Of a DNA stretch of 58,873 bases, positions 9,111 through 16,906 are shown piece after piece. The stretch's first letter is position 1. Each line of letters starts with the position of its first letter. The DNA comes from Bacteroidota bacterium (GTDB taxonomy: Bacteria > Bacteroidota > Bacteroidia > Sphingobacteriales > Sphingobacteriaceae). The stretch lies in contig JABDDX010000006.1 in the NCBI GenBank assembly GCA_013287375.1, forward strand, positions 1-58,873. Direction: 5' to 3'. Under the pieces are notes generated by a model. That model was not told the origin of the DNA. It made no database searches and was given only the letters and a program-made list of their open reading frames with translations. The translations under genes and the position numbers were made by a program.

Positions 9111-10241
9111 CTACCTTACCGTCCTACCCTTCCAAACGTACTTTTTGGTGTTGCCGATTAAGCCCACATAAACAAAATAAACGATGTGTATGGGTGATAG
9201 CAGGAATAGCAGCCATATCAGGTTTCTACGCTTGAAGAACGCAGTTACCGGTAGCAAGAATATGGCCTCGAAGATAAATTTTAACCCATATTGAGCAAGG
9301 AATAGATAGAAAAACCTAACATCAAAAAAGCTCAATATTGCATTCACCAATATCAGCACATTAAACAGCCAGATACCTACTGCAAGGGCTACTATTTTTT
9401 TGTCTTTATACTTGGTGGATTTGGATGCCCAGCGGCGGCGCTGGTTCAGGAACTCCTTCAGGTTTGCCTTGGCGTGGGTGTATACAATGGCTTCTGATAG
9501 CTTCAGGAAGGCTATTTTATCAGCATATTTCTCGGCTACTTTTTGTAATAGTAATTCATCATCACCGGATGCTAGTTCGTCAATGCCTTTAAACCCTCCC
9601 ACTTCATAAAATACATCTTTACGATAAGCGAAATTGGCGCCATTGCAGGTGGATGCCTTGTTATTACCAATGAATGAAGCACCCATAGCTACCAGGTAGC
9701 CAAACTCTAAAGTTTGCAGGTTCTCGAACAGGCTCTTCTCTTCAAAATAGGTAACCGGAGAGGAGATCATAACCGGGTTCCGGGTTTCGTAATAATTTAC
9801 GATGGATGATAACCATTTTGGGCCCATGCGGCAATCGGCATCGGTGGCAACCATCAATTCTCCGGTTGATTGGTTGATGGCTTCGGCTATGGCTTTCTTT
9901 TTGTAGGAGTTGAGGGGCTTATCCTCATTCAGCTGCAATAGCTTGATGCCTTGCGGTGCATAACTGCGGATGATCTCTGCTGTACGATCGGTAGAATGAT
10001 CATCAACTATGATAACTTCCATCAGGTGTTTGGGGAAATCCTGCGCCAAAATATCGTTAATGGTAAGGGCTATCTTTTCCTCCTCGTTGCGGGCGGCGAT
10101 GAGTACGGTTACTTTGGTTTTAAAGTCAACCACATCCAATTTGGGTCGTTTTAAATTCGACCAGCCTTTTATCAAATAAATAAGCACTAACAGGTACAAG
10201 CCGGTTAGCGATAGAGAAATAATACTATACGTTACGATCAA
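9111..10241 (-). CDS. membrane glycosyltransferase, family 2
   Basis: A 376-residue GT-A glycosyltransferase. An N-terminal membrane segment (residues about 3-25) is followed by the GT2 core: AARNEEEK near residue 50, the nucleotide-binding DDHSTDRT near 80, the DxD-like ATDADCR near 130, and the Q-x-x-R-W type motif NQRRRWASK near 265. Two or three C-terminal membrane helices follow. It probably transfers a sugar to a lipid or polysaccharide at the inner membrane. It overlaps the upstream flippase-like gene by 17 bp, so the two act together. Confidence 0.88.
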   Translation of the reverse strand: MIVTYSIISLSLTGLYLLVLIYLIKGWSNLKRPKLDVVDFKTKVTVLIAARNEEEKIALTINDILAQDFPKHLMEVIIVDDHSTDRTAEIIRSYAPQGIKLLQLNEDKPLNSYKKKAIAEAINQSTGELMVATDADCRMGPKWLSSIVNYYETRNPVMISSPVTYFEEKSLFENLQTLEFGYLVAMGASFIGNNKASTCNGANFAYRKDVFYEVGGFKGIDELASGDDELLLQKVAEKYADKIAFLKLSEAIVYTHAKANLKEFLNQRRRWASKSTKYKDKKIVALAVGIWLFNVLILVNAILSFFDVRFFYLFLAQYGLKFIFEAIFLLPVTAFFKRRNLIWLLFLLSPIHIVYFVYVGLIGNTKKYVWKGRTVR

Positions 10242-11202
10242 AGAATTTCAGTTTAAAAACAAATACGGAGCCTAAAATAGCGGGAATAATTAAATTTATC
10301 AGCCAAATTGATGAAACTGCCGCTACAACAGCCAACGATTGGGTAGTAATATGCGCGAAAAGTACACTCGCGGTAGCGCTGCGTACGCCAACATCCAGCA
10401 GATCCAGAGATGGCAGGGCCGATTGTACAAAGAACAGGATCAGCACCATCAGCATCATTTGTACTACAGGCATTTCGGGTATCAGCAGGTGTATTACCAG
10501 GTAATATTGAAACGAGAATACAGCAAACCTCGCCATGCAAAAGCCCATTATTTTGAATAGTTCGGATTTGGTATAACGCCCCATGATGTCGAAAAAGCGG
10601 TGGTATTTTTTTACGTAGGGGATGTAATCCAGCAGCTTTACGATCCACTGAATATGGAAAAACAACACCAGGAAAAACACCATAAAAATAATAGCCGAAA
10701 CAAATATCCAGATGTAGATATAGATGTTTAAATGCGAATAGGTATACAAATACCACATCAGCGCGCATGCGCCGAGCACATTGGTTATAACGCTTTGTCC
10801 GAATGCTCCTACCGCCATGGCAAATACACCGTGTATACGTTTACGGTTGGGTAAGAATAACACCCTACCAGCATATTCGCCTAAACGATTTGGTGTGAAT
10901 ATGGCCCAGGTCAATCCGCAAAAAACGGCCTCGATAGATTCCCAGATTGATATTTTCTGAACCCTATTGATCAGGTATTTCCATTTGACGGATTCAAGTA
11001 TCCAGTTTATCAGCATCAGCAGCACAATTGCCGACATGGTGATAGTAACTTGCTGCTGACTGATATGATTAACCAGTTGCTGGAAACGTTTTAAGCTATC
11101 ACCTTTTTCAATAAACTGGTGGTAGATGTAAACCAGAGCCAAAACCAAAACCCCGACTTTAATCAGGAGAGAAAATATTTTTTTAGCTGCTTTGGTTAAC
11201 AA
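10225..11202 (-). CDS. UPF0104/AglD-type integral membrane protein (flippase-like)
   Basis: A 325-residue protein with about eight hydrophobic helices, of the lysylphosphatidylglycerol synthase membrane-region family (PF03706). The family motif region FCGLTWAIFTPNRLGEYAGR lies near residue 95 and LPSLDLLDVGVRSA near 265. Members move or modify lipids; many sit beside GT2 enzymes. The start overlaps nothing upstream, while its 3' end overlaps the GT2 start by 17 bp. A role in glycolipid export or synthesis is inferred from this pairing. Confidence 0.82.
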   Translation of the reverse strand: MLTKAAKKIFSLLIKVGVLVLALVYIYHQFIEKGDSLKRFQQLVNHISQQQVTITMSAIVLLMLINWILESVKWKYLINRVQKISIWESIEAVFCGLTWAIFTPNRLGEYAGRVLFLPNRKRIHGVFAMAVGAFGQSVITNVLGACALMWYLYTYSHLNIYIYIWIFVSAIIFMVFFLVLFFHIQWIVKLLDYIPYVKKYHRFFDIMGRYTKSELFKIMGFCMARFAVFSFQYYLVIHLLIPEMPVVQMMLMVLILFFVQSALPSLDLLDVGVRSATASVLFAHITTQSLAVVAAVSSIWLINLIIPAILGSVFVFKLKFFDRNV

Positions 11203-11264
11203 GGGGTATGAGTTTTTTCTGCAATGTTACAAAAAGTTGATGGTTCATGACTGGTTCATGGTTG

Positions 11265-11312
11265 ATAGTTCATGGTTAATAGAAAACACTATGACTATTA
11301 ACCATGAACTAT
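11265..11312. repeat. perfect 18-bp inverted repeat
   Basis: ATAGTTCATGGTTAATAG (11265-11282) and CTATTAACCATGAACTAT (11295-11312) are fully complementary with a 12-nt loop; shorter GGTTCATG words precede it. It lies between two minus-strand genes, just after the dienelactone hydrolase stop, where it may act as a terminator or RNA end stabiliser. Confidence 0.75.
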
Positions 11313-11322
11313 TGCCTACCAA

Positions 11323-12168
11323 CTATTTCAATCTTGCCTTATAAAAAGCAATGGTATTTTTATATGCATCAGCAGCAGCAGCACTATTACTGCTTGGGCT
11401 GCTTGGGTTAGCAAAACCATGACCTGCATCGTATTGATGCAGATATAATTTTTTACCGGCGGCTTGCATATCGGCAGCAAATTTGGCTACTACCTTTGGG
11501 TTGATCCATGCATCCTGGTTACCGAAATTACCCAATACATCGGTATGCAGCGTTTTAAGTTTATTAACATCCTGCTCAGGCATACCGTAGAACATTACAC
11601 AGGCTACCGCCTGGTTACCTGCTAGCAAACTAGCTTGCAAGCTCCATCCACCGCCGAAGCACCAGCCTAAAGTAGCTATGTGCGCTTTAGGGCCAACATA
11701 AGCGATAGCGCCTTTTATAATCGCGATAGCACGATCATCCTTTACTGCCTGCATTAATTTAGCGGCTTCGGTGCGGTCGGCGGTAACTTTACCATCGTAT
11801 AGATCCAGATCGATGATGTTTACATTGCCTAAATCGTTGTATATGTCTTCAGATTCTTTCTTTACAAAGTCATTCAAACCAAAAAACTCGTGAACCACCA
11901 AAATATAATTATTAGTGGGCGTTTTTGCTTTAAATTCATAGGCGTAAGCTGTTTTGCCGTCTGGTGTACTATAAGTTATGGCTTTGCCTATACTGCTTTG
12001 AAAATGCATAGTTTTTGGCTGCGGATGCGACATCACAAACCTTTTATCATTTGCCAGCATAGCAAATTGTTTTGTGGCCGATGGTTTGCTACAACATGCC
12101 ATATTACTTTGGCCAAAAGCTATGGCACTACTACAAATAATAAATGCGAAGAGGATGAGTTTTTTCAT
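11323..12168 (-). CDS. secreted dienelactone hydrolase family protein
   Basis: A 281-residue alpha/beta hydrolase with a signal peptide (MKKLILFAFI... IAFGQ). The dienelactone hydrolase set is visible: nucleophile Cys170 in GWCFGGGW, Asp219 in GNQDAW and His250 in DAGHGF. ILVVHEFFGLND near residue 90 supplies the oxyanion/Glu segment typical of the family. The substrate is unknown; cyclic esters or lactones are likely. It is monocistronic and divergent from modA. The extra Cys pair CC at residues 25-26, just after the signal peptide, is unusual. Confidence 0.87.
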   Translation of the reverse strand: MKKLILFAFIICSSAIAFGQSNMACCSKPSATKQFAMLANDKRFVMSHPQPKTMHFQSSIGKAITYSTPDGKTAYAYEFKAKTPTNNYILVVHEFFGLNDFVKKESEDIYNDLGNVNIIDLDLYDGKVTADRTEAAKLMQAVKDDRAIAIIKGAIAYVGPKAHIATLGWCFGGGWSLQASLLAGNQAVACVMFYGMPEQDVNKLKTLHTDVLGNFGNQDAWINPKVVAKFAADMQAAGKKLYLHQYDAGHGFANPSSPSSNSAAAADAYKNTIAFYKARLK

Positions 12169-12249
12169 GGGTTTTGTTGATTAGCTTATTTACAATGTTA
12201 GAACAATTTTGTTTTTAATGATGGCTATTAATCTACGTTATCACAAAGC

Positions 12250-12283
12250 TAAATACTTTCCAAAATACAACGCTTAGTATTTA
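12250..12283. promoter_or_regulatory. inverted repeat upstream of modA
   Basis: TAAATACT (12250-12257) and AGTATTTA (12276-12283) form a perfect 8-bp inverted repeat with an 18-nt spacer, 30-64 bp before the modA start and in the divergent region shared with the hydrolase gene. It is a candidate operator; no regulator is identified nearby. Confidence 0.35.
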
Positions 12284-12313
12284 TATTAGCATTAATTTAC
12301 AATACCTATAAAG

Positions 12314-13084
12314 ATGAATATTTTAACCAAACTAAAATTATACATACGGCTTGCTTTGGTGGTTAGTTGCCTGTTAATGCCGGCAGTATCATTTGCGCAA
12401 ACTTTAAAGGTTGCTGCGGCTGCTAATCTGCAATCAGTAATAAAAGTATTAGGGGCCGATTTTACCAAAAAAACAGGTGTTGTTGTTGAACCGATTGTAG
12501 GTTCATCGGGCAACTTAACCACTCAAATAAGTAACGGCGCGCCATTTGATGTTTTTTTATCTGCCGATATGGATTTTCCGCAGAAATTATACACTACCGG
12601 ATTTGCCTCAAAAAAACCTGTTGTTTACGCTAAAGGGAGTTTAATTATTTGCAGCACTAAGGATATTGAGTTTGACAACTGGGAACGCATGCTACTTACC
12701 CCGGCAATTAAAAAGGTGGCCATTGCCAACCCCACAATCGCGCCATACGGTAAAGCAGCTACTGAAACATTAAAGTTAAAAGGCATTTTGAGCGAAATAC
12801 AAAGCAAAATAGTTATAGGTGAAAGTATATCTCAGGTGAACACTTACATCACCACAGGTTCGGTTGATGTTGGTTTTACTACCCAGTCTTTGGTAAAGGA
12901 TATTGAAGGCAAGCAAAAAATTTATTGGAGAGCAATCGACCCAAAAACCTACTCACCTATTGAACAAGGAATTGTGGTATTAAAACATGGCGAGACAAAC
13001 CCCAACGCCGAGAAATTTTACCAGTTTATTTTGAGTGCCGATGCCAAACGCATATTTAAGGAATATGGCTATATTGTAGAGTAA
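12314..13084 (+). CDS. modA: molybdate ABC transporter, substrate-binding protein
   Basis: Periplasmic molybdate-binding component. The 256-residue chain has a signal peptide (to about residue 29, SFAQ) and ModA phrases AAAANLQSVIKVLG, GSSGNLTTQISNGAPFDVFLSADM and the hinge segment NPTIAPYGKAATETL. The stop codon abuts the modB ATG directly, so modABC is one operon. It feeds molybdenum cofactor synthesis, whose genes are not in this window. Confidence 0.94.
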   Translation: MNILTKLKLYIRLALVVSCLLMPAVSFAQTLKVAAAANLQSVIKVLGADFTKKTGVVVEPIVGSSGNLTTQISNGAPFDVFLSADMDFPQKLYTTGFASKKPVVYAKGSLIICSTKDIEFDNWERMLLTPAIKKVAIANPTIAPYGKAATETLKLKGILSEIQSKIVIGESISQVNTYITTGSVDVGFTTQSLVKDIEGKQKIYWRAIDPKTYSPIEQGIVVLKHGETNPNAEKFYQFILSADAKRIFKEYGYIVE

Positions 13085-13756
13085 ATGGATTTAACCCCAA
13101 TTTGGCTCACACTAAAGCTGGCATGCATTACTACGCTAATTTTGCTTGCTATTTGCCTGCCATTAGCCTGGTGGTTATCCAAAGGGCGCTCATTCTTCAA
13201 GATCATTATCGAGGCTATTATTACCATGCCTTTGGTTTTGCCGCCATCGGTATTGGGGTTCTATTTACTGTTGGCGTTCAGTCCGCAGCATGGGGTGGGT
13301 AAATGGCTGCATGATGCGTTTGATTTACAATTCGTATTCTCTTTTCAAGGCTTGGTACTGGCCTCAGTTATTTATAGCATGCCGTTTATGATGGGGCCTA
13401 TAAAATCAGCTTTGCAACAATTGCCGGCATCATTATCACAAGCATCTTACACCTTAGGCAAAAGCGAACGAGAGACTTTTCTTCGGGTACTGTTGCCTAA
13501 TATAAAGCCGTCATTATTTACGGCTATGGTGCTCACCTTTGCCCATACACTGGGCGAATTTGGCGTGGTGTTGATGATCGGTGGTAACATCCCTAATGTT
13601 ACGCGGGTAGCTTCTATCGCAGTTTACGATTCGGTGGAGAATATGGATTATTCGGCGGCCAATACTTACTCGCTTATCTTATTTTGCATCACATTTGTTT
13701 TGGTGATAGGTGTATTCATCTTCAACAAAACACAAGCTAAAAGCCCGCTGGAATGA
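13085..13756 (+). CDS. modB: molybdate ABC transporter permease
   Basis: A 223-residue inner-membrane permease with five or six helices. The ABC-contact EAA loop is visible as ASYTLGKSERETFLRVLLPNIKPSL, near residues 120-144, and the ModB phrase FAHTLGEFGVVLMIGGNIP follows. It starts immediately after modA and overlaps modC by 4 bp (ATGA), indicating tight coupling. Confidence 0.94.
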   Translation: MDLTPIWLTLKLACITTLILLAICLPLAWWLSKGRSFFKIIIEAIITMPLVLPPSVLGFYLLLAFSPQHGVGKWLHDAFDLQFVFSFQGLVLASVIYSMPFMMGPIKSALQQLPASLSQASYTLGKSERETFLRVLLPNIKPSLFTAMVLTFAHTLGEFGVVLMIGGNIPNVTRVASIAVYDSVENMDYSAANTYSLILFCITFVLVIGVFIFNKTQAKSPLE

Positions 13757-14382
13757 TCTCGATCAATATTGAAAAAAAGCTAAAAGCTTACAGCGGGCAG
13801 CAATGGTTAAAGGTTAACAGGGAGGAATTTGCTGATGGTAGTATCACCAAAATTTATGGACCATCCGGCGCGGGGAAAACCACATTTTTAAAGATCATAG
13901 CCGGACTGATAACTCCCGAAAAAGGTATTATTAAAGTTGATGGTATTACCTGGCTGGATACCTCCACCAAAACAGCATTATCGCCCCAAAAAAGAATGGT
14001 TGGTTTTGTGTTCCAAAACTATGCCCTGTTCCCCAACATGACGGTGCGTGAGCATTTGGAATATGCTACTAAGGACGTAGGCTGGATTGATCGCCTATTG
14101 ACAATCGGCAAGCTGGAAACATTATCTACACATAAACCAGAGCATCTATCCGGCGGGCAACAGCAACGCTTAGCAATCCTGCGCGCGCTAGCTATCAAAC
14201 CGAAATTATTGTTGATGGATGAACCTTTCTCAGCACTCGACCATGAAATGAAACGGGTTTTAATTGACGAGCTAAAGGTTTTATTCGCGGAATTAGGATT
14301 GATTGTTTTGATTGTTACTCATAATCCTCAGGAGTTGGATGGATTATGTGATGGGGAGTTGGCGATAGATACGGAGAGGTAA
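13753..14382 (+). CDS. modC: molybdate ABC transporter ATPase, short form
   Basis: Energises molybdate import. Walker A GPSGAGKTT lies at residues 36-44, signature LSGGQQQR at 132-139, Walker B LLLMDEP at 152-158 and the H-loop VTHN near 185. At 209 residues it lacks the C-terminal TOBE/Mop molybdate-binding domain of the 350-residue E. coli form, so any feedback by molybdate must act differently. It ends the modABC operon; a 30-bp perfect inverted repeat follows. Confidence 0.92.
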   Translation: MISINIEKKLKAYSGQQWLKVNREEFADGSITKIYGPSGAGKTTFLKIIAGLITPEKGIIKVDGITWLDTSTKTALSPQKRMVGFVFQNYALFPNMTVREHLEYATKDVGWIDRLLTIGKLETLSTHKPEHLSGGQQQRLAILRALAIKPKLLLMDEPFSALDHEMKRVLIDELKVLFAELGLIVLIVTHNPQELDGLCDGELAIDTER

Positions 14383-14393
14383 AACAACCTTAT

Positions 14394-14482
14394 TGTCATT
14401 TCGACCAGAGGGAGAAATCTTCTGCACCCGGCATATTCGCTTTGCAAGTTATAGAAGATTTCTCCCTCTGGTCGAAATGACA
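14394..14482. repeat. family A repeat, full 30-bp palindrome
   Basis: Arms at 14394-14423 (TGTCATTTCGACCAGAGGGA and 10 more bases) and 14453-14482 are perfectly complementary over 30 bp with a 29-nt loop. It sits exactly between the convergent modC and peroxiredoxin genes, so a bidirectional terminator role is plausible. Related copies lie at 14-48, 7490-7528, 8851-8889, 16968-17105, 37975-38070 and 54293-54323. Confidence 0.85.
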
Positions 14483-14496
14483 AAAGAGTTAACGTT

Positions 14497-15084
14497 TTAA
14501 TTCAACGCTTTCAATAAATCACTAACCGGTGGGCGTTTAGTATAATCTTTATCTACATGAGCGTAAATAATTTTGCCTGAACTATCAATTATATAAGTTG
14601 CCGGCACTGGTAAAACGTGATCTGTATTACCATTGTTCTTTTCCAGATCGACTCCATAATTTTTTAGTTTGGCCAGCATGGCACCATCAACTACATAATT
14701 AACCTGGTAAGCTTTCATAATGGTGTAGTTCTTATCTTGAATGATAGAGAACGAGGCGTGCGTTTTATCAATTGTTTTGTTGATATTCTCACCTGTTTCA
14801 GGGGTAACACCAATAACATAAACACCTTTTGCCGTTAATAGCTGCAATGAATCCTGTAAATGGCTAATCTGTTTGTTACAATACGGGCACCATTGCCCAC
14901 GATAAAAAAACAACACCACTGCTTCGTGTTTTTTTAACAATGCTTTTAGATTAAGGGTTTTCCCTGTGTTATCAACCGCTGTAAAGGCGGGGGCAACTTC
15001 ACCCTTTTTTAAACCTGTTTGGGCTACTACATTTAAACAGAGAAATGCAGTAACAACAATTAGTAATATTTTTTTCATAAACAT
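14497..15084 (-). CDS. secreted peroxiredoxin-like (AhpC/TSA) protein
   Basis: A 195-residue redoxin with a signal peptide (cut near residue 21, VVAQ). The AhpC-TSA core has the active motif FYRGQWCPYCNKQ with Cys66 and Cys69, and the cis-Pro segment VLPVPATYII. The R-G-x-W-C-P-Y-C form belongs to the peroxiredoxin-like/thiol oxidoreductase branch, so reduction of peroxides or other oxidants in the periplasm is likely. Starts at 15084 (MFMKK) or 15078 (MKK) are possible; the predicted transcript starts only a few bases upstream. Its own ECF-type promoter at 15093-15122 places it in the regulon of the sigma factor at 16307-16876. Confidence 0.88.
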   Translation of the reverse strand: MFMKKILLIVVTAFLCLNVVAQTGLKKGEVAPAFTAVDNTGKTLNLKALLKKHEAVVLFFYRGQWCPYCNKQISHLQDSLQLLTAKGVYVIGVTPETGENINKTIDKTHASFSIIQDKNYTIMKAYQVNYVVDGAMLAKLKNYGVDLEKNNGNTDHVLPVPATYIIDSSGKIIYAHVDKDYTKRPPVSDLLKALN

Positions 15085-15092
15085 TTTTATTA

Positions 15093-15122
15093 CTTAGTCG
15101 GATGTAACCGCATACCCTTACA
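15093..15122 (-). promoter_or_regulatory. ECF sigma promoter of the peroxiredoxin gene
   Basis: On the minus strand: TGTAAGGG (15122-15115), 14 nt, CGACTAAG (15100-15093). Sequence and spacing match the promoters before the sigma gene and the Met-rich peptide gene. The -10 box ends 9 bp upstream of the 15084 start. Confidence 0.8.
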
Positions 15123-15130
15123 GATCAAGT

Positions 15131-15640
15131 TTACTCTGCAATACTCACCACAATTTTATCCAAATTGTGCAAGTACCTTCTTCCGGTTTTATAATCGAGC
15201 ATGGATACCATTTGGATACTGCTGGTTAGTTTATCGGCTTTGATGCCATTCTTCTCCATCACAATATATACGTTATCCCCTATTTCGGTATTGAATAACT
15301 CATTCCACGAGTAAACAACTTTGTAGCCATCGGCACCCACGCAGGTAAAATACATACTGCTGAATAAATGCGGTGTCAGCAACCATTCCGAATGGTTAAG
15401 AATATCTTTCAGTAAAACACCTTTTAACTGGTCGTCCTGATGTTTGAACGCCCCGGTATGATCAGTAACTTTAATATTGCCGATGGTTTTTAGCGGATAG
15501 CTATTCAAAGAATCCATGGTGATGATGGATCCTATTTTTACCTTTCCGGTAATAGCAAACTCATGGGTTTGAGTCTCGGTTTGCTGGGCAAATGTTGCAG
15601 TAGCGCTGCATAATAAAAGCAAAATAATTATTTTTTTCAT
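15131..15640 (-). CDS. secreted SUOX-fold (molybdopterin-binding-like) protein
   Basis: A 169-residue protein with a signal peptide (cut near residue 19, TFAQ). The mature part follows the small form of the oxidoreductase molybdopterin-binding domain: a strand like FAITGKVKIG, LKGVLLKDILN, then FTCVGADGYKVVYSWNELF near residues 98-116 and a closing LHNLDKIVVSI. Cys100 sits near where the Mo-ligating Cys of sulfite oxidases might be, but the chain is half the length of MsrP/YedY, so true cofactor binding is uncertain. It lies between the Met-rich peptide and peroxiredoxin genes, near modABC. Confidence 0.7.
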   Translation of the reverse strand: MKKIIILLLLCSATATFAQQTETQTHEFAITGKVKIGSIITMDSLNSYPLKTIGNIKVTDHTGAFKHQDDQLKGVLLKDILNHSEWLLTPHLFSSMYFTCVGADGYKVVYSWNELFNTEIGDNVYIVMEKNGIKADKLTSSIQMVSMLDYKTGRRYLHNLDKIVVSIAE

Positions 15641-15730
15641 GGTTGATATACGTTGTAATCAGGGGGATGATCACAAATATAAAACAAAGAGGGGGAATTA
15701 ATCCACCCTCTTCATCTTTAAACAACAACC

Positions 15731-15958
15731 CTACATTTTCGACATTTTTGAGCTATCCTTACTCATTTTGCTCATCTTGTCCATTTTTTTAGCCTTCATT
15801 TTTGATGGCTTGCTCATTTTGCTCATCTTACTCATTTTGCCGGTATCACTAACAGCAACTGTGTGTATTGCTGATGCATTAGCATTGATGGTTAAACAAA
15901 GTGACAAAAATGCCATAGCGGCTACTGATAATAATGATTTTTTTACGTTGGTTTTCAT
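15731..15958 (-). CDS. secreted Met/Lys/Ser-rich repeat peptide
   Basis: A 75-residue precursor: a signal peptide (cut after ANA, near residue 29) and a mature tail made of KMS and KM units (KMSKMSKMSKPSKMKAKKMD and onward). The last 37 residues hold nine Met, mostly spaced as MxxM. It resembles pentapeptide MXKDX-repeat proteins and the Azospira peptide MrpX by composition only. MxxM spacing also suits Cu(I) binding. Two roles are possible: a sacrificial oxidant sink or metal binding. Its own ECF-type promoter lies at 15985-16014. Confidence 0.8.
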   Translation of the reverse strand: MKTNVKKSLLSVAAMAFLSLCLTINANASAIHTVAVSDTGKMSKMSKMSKPSKMKAKKMDKMSKMSKDSSKMSKM

Positions 15959-15984
15959 GTGTTTTATCTTTTGATATTTACACG

Positions 15985-16014
15985 CTTAGTCGCTCTCAAC
16001 TTACAAACCTTACA
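15985..16014 (-). promoter_or_regulatory. ECF sigma promoter of the Met-rich peptide gene
   Basis: On the minus strand: TGTAAGGT (16014-16007), 14 nt, CGACTAAG (15992-15985), then the ATG at 15958. It fills the space between the anti-sigma stop (16021) and the peptide gene. Identical boxes and spacing occur at 15093-15122 and 16907-16936. Confidence 0.85.
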
Positions 16015-16020
16015 GTCTAT

Positions 16021-16296
16021 TTAATTTTTATTCAACTCTATTTCGATACGCTCTTGTAGTTCTTTTTTGAAGCTGTCATCAAGCTTTGCCTCGCCGGGCA
16101 TCGAGCTTTTAAAAAGCTGGCGAACCATATCATTTATAATACGGCTTTGTTTGCCATATATACGGCAAACCGAGCAGCCCATCAGGTGTATGCGCAGTTC
16201 TATATGCTCACGAAAAGTAATACGGCTCAACATTTTCTTTTCGATTAGAAATGTGGCCTTTTTACAATTGTACTGTATCTTTTTTAACTGACTCAT
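16021..16296 (-). CDS. zinc-binding (ZAS-type) anti-sigma factor
   Basis: A 91-residue cytoplasmic protein with HLMGCSVC at residues 37-44, the HxxxCxxC signature of zinc anti-sigma (ZAS) domains, and an upstream Cys11 that could complete the metal site as in RsrA-type redox sensors. No membrane helix is present, unlike many anti-sigma factors, so sensing is probably of cytoplasmic thiol or zinc state. It begins 10 bp after the sigma stop and is surely co-transcribed with it. Binding to the sigma factor is inferred from family and position. Confidence 0.83.
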   Translation of the reverse strand: MSQLKKIQYNCKKATFLIEKKMLSRITFREHIELRIHLMGCSVCRIYGKQSRIINDMVRQLFKSSMPGEAKLDDSFKKELQERIEIELNKN

Positions 16297-16306
16297 AGCT
16301 TAAAAT

Positions 16307-16876
16307 TTATTCCCAATTCCGTTGAAGGCATGCTCGCAGATTAAGCTTAGTACGATGAATAATTACCCAAAAATTTGATGGGGTTACCTTTAGTTCCGAA
16401 CATATCAGCGTGGTATCAGCATCATCCATATGCTTCATGGTGAATACCGCCATCCATAGCGCCGGCAACTTTTGTAAACACATTTGCAGTATGCTATTAA
16501 ACTCCTTATTAACTAAATGATCCACGTCTTCAATCCCGAAAGTCTGCGGCGCATGGGCAGACCGCCAATGGCCATCATCATGCTCAAAAAAATCTTCCTG
16601 TTCATGCTCAGCTGCCTGCACATCTTTCCTTAACCCTGAAGATTTTTTGCGGTAAACGTCGATTATTTTATTTTTAAGAATAGCAGTTAACCAAGTACGC
16701 TCGGAGCTTTTGCCTTCAAACCTGTCTACTTTTTCTAAAGCCGCCAAAAAGGTTTCCTGCACAAGGTCCTTAGCCTGCTCTTCGTCAGAAATTCGCTTTA
16801 TGGTATAGGCATACAAGTAATCGGCATGCGATTTTACCCAGGTATGCGGATCTAGTTGATTGCTTTCGGCGCTCAT
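16307..16876 (-). CDS. ECF RNA polymerase sigma factor
   Basis: A 189-residue sigma-70 family protein of ECF size. Region 2 spans about residues 12-80 (DLVQETFLAALEKVDRFEG, then TWLTAILKNKIIDVYRKK) and region 4 about 125-185 (LQKLPALWMAVFTMKHMDD, then SNFWVIIHRTKLNLRACL). It resembles the TIGR02943 group by recall. It is first in the sigma/anti-sigma operon and is preceded by the same promoter found before two of its neighbours, so it is very likely autoregulated. Confidence 0.92.
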   Translation of the reverse strand: MSAESNQLDPHTWVKSHADYLYAYTIKRISDEEQAKDLVQETFLAALEKVDRFEGKSSERTWLTAILKNKIIDVYRKKSSGLRKDVQAAEHEQEDFFEHDDGHWRSAHAPQTFGIEDVDHLVNKEFNSILQMCLQKLPALWMAVFTMKHMDDADTTLICSELKVTPSNFWVIIHRTKLNLRACLQRNWE

Positions 16877-16906
16877 TTAATTAATATTGGTCAAGTTTTG
16901 ATACTG

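Noticed and set aside
15131..15640. Annotation as MsrP (periplasmic Met sulfoxide reductase)
   Set aside because: Only 169 residues and no MsrP-specific sequence; only the small SUOX-like fold can be claimed.
15768..15974. Plus-strand 68-codon hydrophobic ORF opposite the Met-rich peptide gene
   Set aside because: It is the complement of the KMS repeats and signal peptide; the minus strand has promoter and signal sequence.
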